From positions 237,745 to 301,744 of the forward strand of contig JAUTCQ010000003.1 of NCBI GenBank assembly GCA_030673845.1: DNA of 64,000 bases, in the 5' to 3' direction. Each line of letters begins with the position of its first letter. Within the stretch, counting starts at the first letter, position 1. The stretch comes from Verrucomicrobiota bacterium JB022 (GTDB taxonomy: Bacteria > Verrucomicrobiota > Verrucomicrobiia > Opitutales > Oceanipulchritudinaceae). The notes beneath the pieces were generated by a model. It was not told the DNA's origin. It did not search any database and saw only the letters and a list, made by a program, of their open reading frames with translations. A program made the translations under genes and the position numbers. This document shows positions 35,045 through 41,957 of this stretch, piece after piece.

Positions 35045-35884
35045 ATGAGACGCGGATTCAATTTCATGATGATCGCTGCCTTGGTTCTGGGCGGTTTGAC
35101 TGCAGCCCATGCCGCTCGGCTCGTGACCTTGGGCGGCGCGGCTACCGAAATCGTCTATGCCCTTGGGCAGGGCGATGACGTGATCGCGACCGACCAATCG
35201 AGCACCTACCCGCCGGCAGCGGCCGCCTTGCCGCAGGTCGGCTACATCCGCGCCATCAGTGCCGAGGGCGTGCTCTCGCAGGAGCCCGACGCGATTATCG
35301 CGACCGACGACCTCGGCCCGCCGGCGGCAGCCGCTCAGCTGCGCCAGGGCGGGGTGCCCTTGACGCTCGTGCCGACCCCGCGCGACGAGCAGAGCCTTTA
35401 CCACGCCATCGAAGTCGTGGCCCAGGAGCTGGGCGAAGAGGCGAAGGCCCAGACCTTGATCGCCGACATCAAAAAGGACTTTGCCGAGGCCGCCGAGATT
35501 TCGCAGGGCAAGGACGCTCCGCGCACCGTGTTTATGCTCGCGCACTTTGGCGGCGGGCGTGCGGCCGGTCGCGGCACGATGGGCGACGGCATGTTGCAGC
35601 TGGCCGGTGCCCACAACGTTTTTGGTGATTTCGAGGGCTACAAGCAGGTTTCCGAAGAGGCGATCCTCGAAGAAAACCCCGAGGTGCTGCTGATCGGCGT
35701 GATGCCGGGCACCGCCAATACCAGCCGCGAAAGCCTGCTCGCCGCCGTCAACCTCCCGACCTTGGCCGAGCTGCCGGTAAAAGTCGTGCCGCTGGACATC
35801 GGCTACTACCTCAGCTTTGGCCCGCGCGCCGGCGAGGCCGCCCGCGATCTCGCGCAGATCCTCCACGGCTCCGCCGACGAATAA
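35045..35884 (+). CDS. hmuT: Heme ABC transporter periplasmic binding protein
   Basis: 279 residues from ATG 35045. A signal peptide (MRRGFNFMMIAALVLGGLTAAHA) precedes a TroA-fold binding protein. RLVTLGGAATEIVYALGQGDDVIATDQSSTYP, GYIRAISAEGVLSQEPDAIIATDDLGPP and ENPEVLLIGVMPGT are close to HmuT/BhuT/HutB hemin-binding proteins. It hands heme from the TonB receptor to the HmuUV importer. It is the first gene of the hmuTUV operon, with permease and ATPase immediately downstream. Confidence 0.9.
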   Translation: MRRGFNFMMIAALVLGGLTAAHAARLVTLGGAATEIVYALGQGDDVIATDQSSTYPPAAAALPQVGYIRAISAEGVLSQEPDAIIATDDLGPPAAAAQLRQGGVPLTLVPTPRDEQSLYHAIEVVAQELGEEAKAQTLIADIKKDFAEAAEISQGKDAPRTVFMLAHFGGGRAAGRGTMGDGMLQLAGAHNVFGDFEGYKQVSEEAILEENPEVLLIGVMPGTANTSRESLLAAVNLPTLAELPVKVVPLDIGYYLSFGPRAGEAARDLAQILHGSADE

Positions 35885-35894
35885 GTCATCCGCC

Positions 35895-37001
35895 ATGTCG
35901 ACCACCCGAGCCGATTATCCTGTGACGCCCACCGCGCTGCCCACCTGGTCGCTCAAGTCCGAGCGAGGGCGCTGGGCGTTGCTGGCGATGCTCGGCCTCG
36001 CGCTGATCGGCGTCTCGCTTGGCGCCATCGGGCTGGGAGCCGTCTCGGTTTCCGCGCGCGAGATCCTCGCGGTGCTGGCCGAGCGGGTAGGGCTGGGCAC
36101 TGCCGAAGTTTCAGCCCTGCGCGAGGCCGTGGTGCTCAACATCCGCCTGCCGCGCGTGGTGCTCGGCATCCTGGTGGGCGGTGGGCTCGCGGTGGCCGGC
36201 GCCGCCATGCAGGGCCTCTTCCGCAATCCCTTGGCCGACCCCGGCATCATCGGCGTCTCCAGCGGCGGAGCCATCGGCGCGATCACCATGATCGTGCTCG
36301 GCGTGAAGCTGCTACCGCCCGACCTTTACGCGACTTTCGGGCCCTACCTGGTGCCGGTCGCGGCGATGGGCGGCGCCATGGGGATGACGTTTCTCATTTA
36401 TCGCCTCGCCCGCTCCGGTGGGCGCGTCGACCTCGTCTCGATGTTGCTCGTGGGCATTGCAATCAACGCCATTGGCGGGGCCTTCATGGGCTTCCTCAGC
36501 TACATCGCGACCGATGAGCAACTGCGCTCGCTCACCTTCTGGAGCCTGGGCAGTCTGGGCCGGGCCGATTGGGAGCTGATCCGCGCGGGCAGCCTCTTTA
36601 TCCTCGTGCCGCTCTGCTGGCTCCCCTTCTTCAGCCGCGAGCTCAACGCGCTGCTGCTGGGCGAGGAAGAGGCGCAGCACCTCGGCATCGACGTCACCCG
36701 CGCCAAGCGCAAGCTCATCGTGCTGGCGGCCAGCCTCGTCGGCGCGGCGACCGCCCTCTGCGGCGCCATCGGTTTTATCGCCCTCGTGGTGCCGCACATG
36801 GTGCGCAGCCTCATCGGGCCCGACCACCGCTTCCTCCTGCCCGCCTCCGCGCTGCTCGGCGGCGTGCTCCTTTTGCTGGCCGATATGGTGGCACGCACGG
36901 TGGTCGCCCCCGCAGAGCTGCCCATCGGCATCCTCACCTCGCTGCTGGGCGGTCCCGTTTTCCTCGGGCTGCTCCTGCGGCGTCAACGACTGGTTGGTTA
37001 A
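35895..37001 (+). CDS. hmuU: Heme ABC transporter permease (FecCD family)
   Basis: 368 residues from ATG 35895, 10 bases after hmuT. It has a FecCD-type permease topology with about ten helices. LPRVVLGILVGGGLAVAGAAMQGLFRNPLADPGIIGVSSGGAIGA and the GFIALVVPHMVRSLIGPDHRFLLP coupling region are diagnostic for iron-siderophore/heme/B12 permeases. The ~35-residue cytosolic N-terminal extension is not unusual. Confidence 0.93.
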   Translation: MSTTRADYPVTPTALPTWSLKSERGRWALLAMLGLALIGVSLGAIGLGAVSVSAREILAVLAERVGLGTAEVSALREAVVLNIRLPRVVLGILVGGGLAVAGAAMQGLFRNPLADPGIIGVSSGGAIGAITMIVLGVKLLPPDLYATFGPYLVPVAAMGGAMGMTFLIYRLARSGGRVDLVSMLLVGIAINAIGGAFMGFLSYIATDEQLRSLTFWSLGSLGRADWELIRAGSLFILVPLCWLPFFSRELNALLLGEEEAQHLGIDVTRAKRKLIVLAASLVGAATALCGAIGFIALVVPHMVRSLIGPDHRFLLPASALLGGVLLLLADMVARTVVAPAELPIGILTSLLGGPVFLGLLLRRQRLVG

Positions 37002-37004
37002 GCC

Positions 37005-37793
37005 ATGTTACGTGTTTTCGAAGCCTCGGTCGTCCGCCATGGCCGCCGCATTCTCGGGCCGGTCAGCTGCCAGCTCTCGCCCGCTCAGTTGACGGTGATC
37101 GTCGGCCCCAACGGCGCGGGCAAGTCTACCCTGCTGCGCGTGATGAGCGGCGCTCTCCGGCCCGATGAGGGCTACGTGACGCTGCACGGTCGCCAGCTCC
37201 GAGACTGGCATTCGGCCGAGCTGGCCCGCACGCGCTCCGTCCTTTCCCAATCCTCGCCGCTCCAGTTCGCCTTTTCGGTCGAGGAAGTCGTGCTGCTGGG
37301 CCGCACGCCCCACATGCAGGGCTTTGCCCGCCGCCGCGATCGGGAGATCGTCTACGCCGCGCTGCGCCGGGTGGGCATGCTCGCCTTTGCCACGCGGGAT
37401 TTTACCACGCTCTCGGGCGGTGAAAAGCAGCGCGTGCAGCTGGCACGGGCTCTCGTGCAGCTCGAAGACGAGCAGCAGACGCAGCCCCGCTTTCTCTTGC
37501 TCGACGAGCCCGTCTCGGCGCTCGACCTCAAATACCAGCACGAGGTGCTGCACCTCGCCCGTCAGCTGGCCGACGAGGGCCTGGGGGTCTGCGCGATCCT
37601 GCACGATCTCAATCAGGCCATCGACTATGCCGACCATGTGCTGGCGCTGCAGACGGGACAGTTGGTGGCCGAAGGGCCGCCCGCCGAGACGCTGACGCCC
37701 GCCCTCGTACAGCGCGTCTACGATGTCGAGGCGATGTATGCCGCCGAAAGTGCTACGCCTCACCTCCGCGTCGAGCCGCTGCACGCCCGCTAG
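37005..37793 (+). CDS. hmuV: Heme ABC transporter ATP-binding protein
   Basis: 262 residues. Walker A is VGPNGAGKSTLL, the signature is LSGGEKQRVQLARAL, Walker B is FLLLDEPVSALDL, and the H-loop is in ILHDLNQAIDYAD. LEDEQQTQPRFLLLDEP with a small insertion before Walker B is typical of HmuV over FecE/BtuD. It starts 4 bases after hmuU and energises heme import. Confidence 0.93.
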   Translation: MLRVFEASVVRHGRRILGPVSCQLSPAQLTVIVGPNGAGKSTLLRVMSGALRPDEGYVTLHGRQLRDWHSAELARTRSVLSQSSPLQFAFSVEEVVLLGRTPHMQGFARRRDREIVYAALRRVGMLAFATRDFTTLSGGEKQRVQLARALVQLEDEQQTQPRFLLLDEPVSALDLKYQHEVLHLARQLADEGLGVCAILHDLNQAIDYADHVLALQTGQLVAEGPPAETLTPALVQRVYDVEAMYAAESATPHLRVEPLHAR

Positions 37794-37834
37794 ATTTCTC
37801 ACCCATTCATCGAACGATCAACGATTGCGATCAC

Positions 37835-38401
37835 ATGAGCAAAGATACCGCCACCATCGCCGAGCCCTCCCCGCAGGAGGCCGTCCTCACTGAAGCCCTC
37901 GCCCAATATGAGCAACTGCTGGAGAGCCAGCAGAGCGTTATTATCGGCACCGTCAGCTCTCAAGGGCTGCCCGATGCCAGCTACGCCCCCGCCATTCGCG
38001 ACGAGGCCAACAATTTTTACGTCTACGTCAGTGCGTTGGCCCGCCATACCAGCGCCCTCAAGTCGGGCCGCAAGGCCAGCGTGATGGTGATCGAAGACGA
38101 GGCCAGTGCCGGCCAGCTCTTCGCCCGCAAGCGCGTTACCTACGTCTCCCGCCCGGTGCTGATCGAGCGCGAGACGGAGGAATTCAACCGCCGGATGGAT
38201 GAGATGGCCGAAAAGCTCGGCGGCGTGGTCGGCCACCTGCGCGGTATGCTCGACTTCGAGCTCTTCCGCCTCGAGCCCGACGAAGGTCGCCTCGTGACCG
38301 GTTTTGGCCGCGCCTTCCGCCTCACTGGCGAGGGCATGCGCGAGCTCCACCACCTCGGCGGCGGCTCCGGCCACGGCCACAAAATGAAGCGCGACGCGTA
38401 A
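37835..38401 (+). CDS. HugZ/HutZ-like heme-utilisation protein (PNPOx fold)
   Basis: 188 residues of the pyridoxamine-5'-phosphate-oxidase-like HugZ family, which binds and degrades heme. Clear matches are SVIIGTVSSQGLPDASYAPAIRD, FYVYVSALARHTSALKSGRKASVMVIEDE, ARKRVTYVSRPV and the C-terminal LVTGFGRAFRLTGEG. A His-rich tail (ELHHLGGGSGHGHKMKRD) ends the protein; a C-terminal histidine is the heme ligand in HugZ. The DUF2470 domain found at the C-terminus of full-length HugZ proteins is absent here and instead appears as a separate gene at 34699-34995. Confidence 0.87.
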   Translation: MSKDTATIAEPSPQEAVLTEALAQYEQLLESQQSVIIGTVSSQGLPDASYAPAIRDEANNFYVYVSALARHTSALKSGRKASVMVIEDEASAGQLFARKRVTYVSRPVLIERETEEFNRRMDEMAEKLGGVVGHLRGMLDFELFRLEPDEGRLVTGFGRAFRLTGEGMRELHHLGGGSGHGHKMKRDA

Positions 38402-38435
38402 ATTCGCCTGTCACGACGAGAACGTGAAGAATTTG

Positions 38436-38456
38436 TTGAGAAAAAGTCGCAATCTC
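38436..38456 (+). promoter_or_regulatory. Putative Fur-type operator (box B)
   Basis: TTGAG-AAAA-AGTCGCAAT-C-TC. It shares TTGA and AGTCGCAAT-N-TC with box A at exactly the same spacing. It lies 40 bases upstream of the ATG of the PEP-CTERM gene. Confidence 0.5.
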
Positions 38457-38474
38457 ATTGACGTCGTAATCGTG

Positions 38475-38495
38475 TCGATACAGAGTCTCATTAGC
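38475..38495 (+). promoter_or_regulatory. Putative Fur-type operator (box C)
   Basis: TCGATACA-GAGTC-T-CAT-TAGC aligns with box A (T.GAT.C.GAGTC.CA.T). It is 39 bases after box B and abuts the ATG at 38496. The tandem placement suggests tight iron control of the PEP-CTERM and exbBD-tonB-receptor part of the locus. Confidence 0.45.
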
Positions 38496-39209
38496 ATGAA
38501 GATGATGCACCTCACCTCTTATCTCCGCGCCGGCGTGGCGCTGCTCTCTCTCGCCGTGGCGGCTCCGCTCTCGGCTTTCACCGTCAGCCTGCCGGGCGTC
38601 AGCGAATTCGAAGGCTGGGAAGGCCTGAACAACACCAACTACACGGCCCCCACCTACACCGGCGGTTTCATGAATGCCGATGCCGACTGGGGCGCGCCCG
38701 TGCAGTCCAATGTCAGCGGCTCCGCAGGCTTTGCTGCGCTGGACAAGGTTTCCGGCGGCGGCTACTTCGCCTCCACCTCGATCTACTCGGCCTTCTCGCC
38801 CGGCACCTTCAGCATTACCAACAGTAATGCGCTGGCGGGCCTCGAAACGGTCGTCTTCCAGCTCGAAGCGGTCAGCACCGATCCGATCGTGCCCACGTTG
38901 AGCTTCAACGGAGGCACGCAAAGCCTGGAGGCCGATCTGACCTGGCTGACCCTCGGCGACACCGAGACCAGCTTCGGCGACTCGACCATTTACACCTTCC
39001 AGTGGGACTTGAGCACGCTCGCCGGCATCACGGACTACGTGATCACCTACAGCGGTCCTCAGCACTTCTCCCAAGTCGGCATGTCGCTCTACAGCGGTGA
39101 CACCTTTGCTCCGGTTGGCGCCGCCGTGCCCGAGCCGAGCACTTATGCCGCGATCTTTGGCTCCCTCGCTCTCTTGACGGTGGCTGCGCGCCGCCGGATG
39201 AAGCGTTAA
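38496..39209 (+). CDS. PEP-CTERM secreted protein inside the heme-uptake locus
   Basis: 237 residues from ATG 38496 (MKMMHLTSYLRAG). A signal peptide ending LSLAVAAPLSA is followed by a ~180-residue beta-rich domain beginning FTVSLPGVSEFEGWEGLNNTNY. The tail is AAVPEPSTYAAIFGSLALLTVAARRRMKR in outline: PEP motif, helix and basic end, i.e. an exosortase sorting signal. It sits behind two Fur-like boxes, between the hugZ-like gene and exbB. The context suggests an iron-regulated surface protein, perhaps handling heme at the cell surface. No heme motif such as CXXCH or NEAT is seen, so this is inference. Confidence 0.82.
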   Translation: MKMMHLTSYLRAGVALLSLAVAAPLSAFTVSLPGVSEFEGWEGLNNTNYTAPTYTGGFMNADADWGAPVQSNVSGSAGFAALDKVSGGGYFASTSIYSAFSPGTFSITNSNALAGLETVVFQLEAVSTDPIVPTLSFNGGTQSLEADLTWLTLGDTETSFGDSTIYTFQWDLSTLAGITDYVITYSGPQHFSQVGMSLYSGDTFAPVGAAVPEPSTYAAIFGSLALLTVAARRRMKR

Positions 39210-39291
39210 GTCAATCGTTGACCTCGCTCGATCCATGCCGCCTTGGGCTTCGGCCCGGGGCGGCTACCCCTTTCACCCTCACCACATCCCG

Positions 39292-39993
39292 ATGGACTTG
39301 CTTGTAGACTGGTTCCTCAAAGGCGGCTGGATCATGTGGCCGCTGTTGGTCCTGTCGGTGCTGCTCGTCGCCGTCGCCCTGGAGCGCGCGGCCTTCCACC
39401 TGCGGCATCGCTGTTCCTATCGCCACCTGCTCCACGAGCTGCCCTGCGCCTTCGAGTGCGCCAAGGGCGGTCGCAAGCCGGGATGCCTGGAGCGCGACCC
39501 CGACGCGCCGCTGCGCCGGATCACCGCCACCTACCTCGACCACCTCCACTACCCGCGAGGCGAGCGCCACAAGGTGCTCCAGCGCGAGGGCGACCGCATC
39601 TTGCGCGAGTGTAATGCCCACCTCAAGCTGGTCGGCTGCATCGCCCAAGTCGCGCCGTTGATGGGCCTGCTCGGCACCGTGACCGGCCTCGTGGCCGCCT
39701 TTTACCACATCCAGCTGCTCGGCGGCAAAGTCGTGCCGTCGGATCTGGCGGGCGGTATCTGGGAGGCGCTGATCACCACCGTGGCAGGCCTCTGCGTGGG
39801 CATCCCCGCGTTGCTCGTCTACCAATTTTTCCACGCCCGGGCCGAGCGCATCGCCAAGCAGATGCAAGACCTGGTGAGCGAGCTCGACGAGCTGTATTTC
39901 TGCTCTCGCTACCGCAACAAGCTTTCGAACATCAGCGAAGGCATGAGCCGGGTGTCGCCCGAAGGTGCGGCCACGCAAACCCGCATGGGCTGA
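39292..39993 (+). CDS. exbB: ExbB/TolQ-family proton channel subunit
   Basis: 233 residues from ATG 39292. Three transmembrane helices: GGWIMWPLLVLSVLLVAVALERA near the start, IAQVAPLMGLLGTVTGLVAAFYHI in the middle, and ALITTVAGLCVGIPALLVYQFF. The last two carry the GLLGTVTG and TAxGL.VGIP-like motifs of MotA/TolQ/ExbB proteins. It forms the energising complex with ExbD and TonB, encoded directly after it, to power the outer-membrane heme receptor. Confidence 0.92.
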   Translation: MDLLVDWFLKGGWIMWPLLVLSVLLVAVALERAAFHLRHRCSYRHLLHELPCAFECAKGGRKPGCLERDPDAPLRRITATYLDHLHYPRGERHKVLQREGDRILRECNAHLKLVGCIAQVAPLMGLLGTVTGLVAAFYHIQLLGGKVVPSDLAGGIWEALITTVAGLCVGIPALLVYQFFHARAERIAKQMQDLVSELDELYFCSRYRNKLSNISEGMSRVSPEGAATQTRMG

Positions 39994-39999
39994 GGCGAT

Positions 40000-40404
40000 A
40001 TGGCGGTCAACTTCACCAGCCCGGCGGCCCACGCGCCGCACATCGAGATGACGCCGCTGATCGACGTCGTGTTCCAGCTGCTGGTGTTTTTCATGCTCAC
40101 CTCCGTCTTCGCCCCGCCCGCGATCGAGCTGACGCTGCCTGAGCTGAAGGGCGAGCCCTCCGACGCGCAGCCAAGCCTCGTGCTGCACCTCAATGCCCAG
40201 GGCGCGATTTTCCTCAACGACGAGCCCCTGCCCGAGACCGATCTCGTGGAGCGCTTGCGCGCCGCCCTGGCCGAGCAGGACGACAAGGCCGTCTACTTTC
40301 GCGGCGACAAGGATGCCGCCTACCAGACCGTGCTGCGCCTGATGCAGGAAGCGACGGAAGCGGGTGCCACCCGCTTCCAGTTTATCTACGAGCCTGAGTC
40401 ATGA
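40000..40404 (+). CDS. exbD: ExbD-family proton channel subunit
   Basis: 134 residues. The N-terminal membrane helix contains the essential aspartate in IEMTPLIDVVFQLLVFFMLTS, diagnostic of ExbD/TolR. The periplasmic domain follows (AIELTLPELKGEPS..., YFRGDKDAAYQTVLRLMQEATEAGA). It starts 6 bases after exbB and overlaps tonB by ATGA. Confidence 0.93.
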   Translation: MAVNFTSPAAHAPHIEMTPLIDVVFQLLVFFMLTSVFAPPAIELTLPELKGEPSDAQPSLVLHLNAQGAIFLNDEPLPETDLVERLRAALAEQDDKAVYFRGDKDAAYQTVLRLMQEATEAGATRFQFIYEPES

Positions 40405-41156
40405 AGGCGCGCCGCCGACGCTCATGGTTCGATCTGAGGGCGGCCATTGCCTGCTCGCTGCTCTTCCATGCCGCCTTGGCGGTCGCGTTCAAGAGCCATC
40501 AGGTGCCGCCGCCGGAAATCCGGTTCGAGCAGCACCAGCACTCGGTCGAAGCCACTTTCGTTCCTTTACAGCCGCCTCCGCCCGAGCCACCACCGGTGCC
40601 GGTCGAGCAGGCCCCACCGCCTCCGCCGCCCACGCCCGCCATCATCGCCGCGCAAGAGGCCGAGGTAGAGCTGGCGCCCCCTCCGCCACCGGAGCCCGAG
40701 CCGCAGCTGGAGCCGGTCGAGCCCGAACCGCTCCTCGAGGCGCCCCCGCAACCCGAACCTGAGCCCGAGCCGGAGACGCCGGAGCCCGCAGAACCCGAGC
40801 CGCAGGCCGCCCCTCCCGCGCCAACGCCTCCGCCCGTGCCCGAGGCTGTCGCCAGTAACGTCGCCACTCAGCCCATGCGCGGCGTTCAGGACTTTTCCGA
40901 TCTACCTACTGCACGCTACAACCCGCCGCCGCGCTACCCGGCCAACGCCCGCCGCGAAGGTCGCGAAGGCCTCGTGATGGTCGCCATCCAGGTCAGCCCG
41001 CAAGGCCGCGTGTTGGAGGTGAACCTGGCCCACAGCTCCGGCCACGACGACCTCGACCAACGCGCGCTCTCGGCGGTGCGCCGTTGGCGCTTTGAACCTC
41101 TCGGGGGCCGCGACGCCCTCACCTTCGAATATCCCATCCAATTCACTTTACAATGA
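40401..41156 (+). CDS. tonB: TonB energy-transducing protein
   Basis: 251 residues. The N-terminal membrane anchor (LRAAIACSLLFHAALAVAFKSHQ) with the helix-internal histidine is followed by a long Pro/Glu spacer (about residues 50-150, PPPEPPP and EPEPE runs) that spans the periplasm. The C-terminal TonB domain is YPANARREGREGLVMVAIQVSPQGRVLEVNL and RRWRFEP. It overlaps exbD at its start and the next gene at its stop, both by ATGA. Confidence 0.93.
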   Translation: MKARRRRSWFDLRAAIACSLLFHAALAVAFKSHQVPPPEIRFEQHQHSVEATFVPLQPPPPEPPPVPVEQAPPPPPPTPAIIAAQEAEVELAPPPPPEPEPQLEPVEPEPLLEAPPQPEPEPEPETPEPAEPEPQAAPPAPTPPPVPEAVASNVATQPMRGVQDFSDLPTARYNPPPRYPANARREGREGLVMVAIQVSPQGRVLEVNLAHSSGHDDLDQRALSAVRRWRFEPLGGRDALTFEYPIQFTLQ

Positions 41157-41947
41157 AGACGCTCTACGCCCTCACCTCGCTCTTTTGCCTCATTTCGGCT
41201 GCCGCCGCCCAATCGACCGCCTTTGTCGATCCCGGCTTCGAAGGCACCACCCAGCATTCGGAGTGGGACATCTTCACCCATCCCTCTGGCGGCGTCAATG
41301 TGCCTGACTCCGTGGGCACCGTCGGTGAAATCCGGCAGACTTCGGGCAACGCCATCATCACCTCGACGGCCAATATCTACAGCCCTGCCCGCGATATGAC
41401 CTTTTCGCTCACGGCCGATTCGCCGGAGCCGCTGGGTATGATCTCGCTCCAGTACCGCCTCTGGGGGCAGGGCAACGCCTTTCTCGGCACCACCCTCCTG
41501 CTCAATGGCGGCGAGACCGTGCTCCAGCCGGACAGCAGCGAGCAAGTCTATTACCAGGAAGGAGAGTCCGGCTTTGGCGATACGATCGACCAGGCGATGC
41601 ACTACCAGTGGGACGTAAGCCAATACGATGTGACTTCCTACGAAATCCAGTTTGTGGTGCTGATCCACAACAGCCTCGACCAGGTGCGCCTCGATACCGT
41701 TACCCGTGTGGACGACCATATCGAGCTGCAGGCGCCGGAGGTGCTTTCGACCACCCTCGTCGACGGCCAGCCGACCGTCACCTTTACCACCGTGAGCGGC
41801 CAGAGCTACCAGCTCGAAGCCTCCGGCGATGGGGCTACCTGGTCGGCCATCGGCACCGAAGTGGCGGGCGACGGCGAAACCCAGAGCCTCAGCGACGCCA
41901 CCTATGCCGGCACCGAAGTCCGATACTACCGTGTGATTGCCCGCTAA
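41153..41947 (+). CDS. Secreted protein of unknown function within the tonB-receptor operon
   Basis: 264 residues. The signal peptide is MKTLYALTSLFCLISAAAAQ. The mature part is beta-rich (PARDMTFSLTADSPEPLGMISLQYRLWGQG), with a C-terminal ~70-residue module, VTFTTVSGQSYQLEASGDGAT..., ending in RYYRVIAR. That module resembles the C-terminal beta-sandwich repeats common in verrucomicrobial secreted proteins. No PEP-CTERM tail. Its ATG overlaps the tonB stop and the heme receptor follows 10 bases later, so it is co-expressed with heme uptake. A periplasmic or surface accessory of the receptor is a reasonable guess; no homologue was recognised. Confidence 0.75.
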   Translation: MKTLYALTSLFCLISAAAAQSTAFVDPGFEGTTQHSEWDIFTHPSGGVNVPDSVGTVGEIRQTSGNAIITSTANIYSPARDMTFSLTADSPEPLGMISLQYRLWGQGNAFLGTTLLLNGGETVLQPDSSEQVYYQEGESGFGDTIDQAMHYQWDVSQYDVTSYEIQFVVLIHNSLDQVRLDTVTRVDDHIELQAPEVLSTTLVDGQPTVTFTTVSGQSYQLEASGDGATWSAIGTEVAGDGETQSLSDATYAGTEVRYYRVIAR

Positions 41948-41957
41948 AGGCCGCCCG

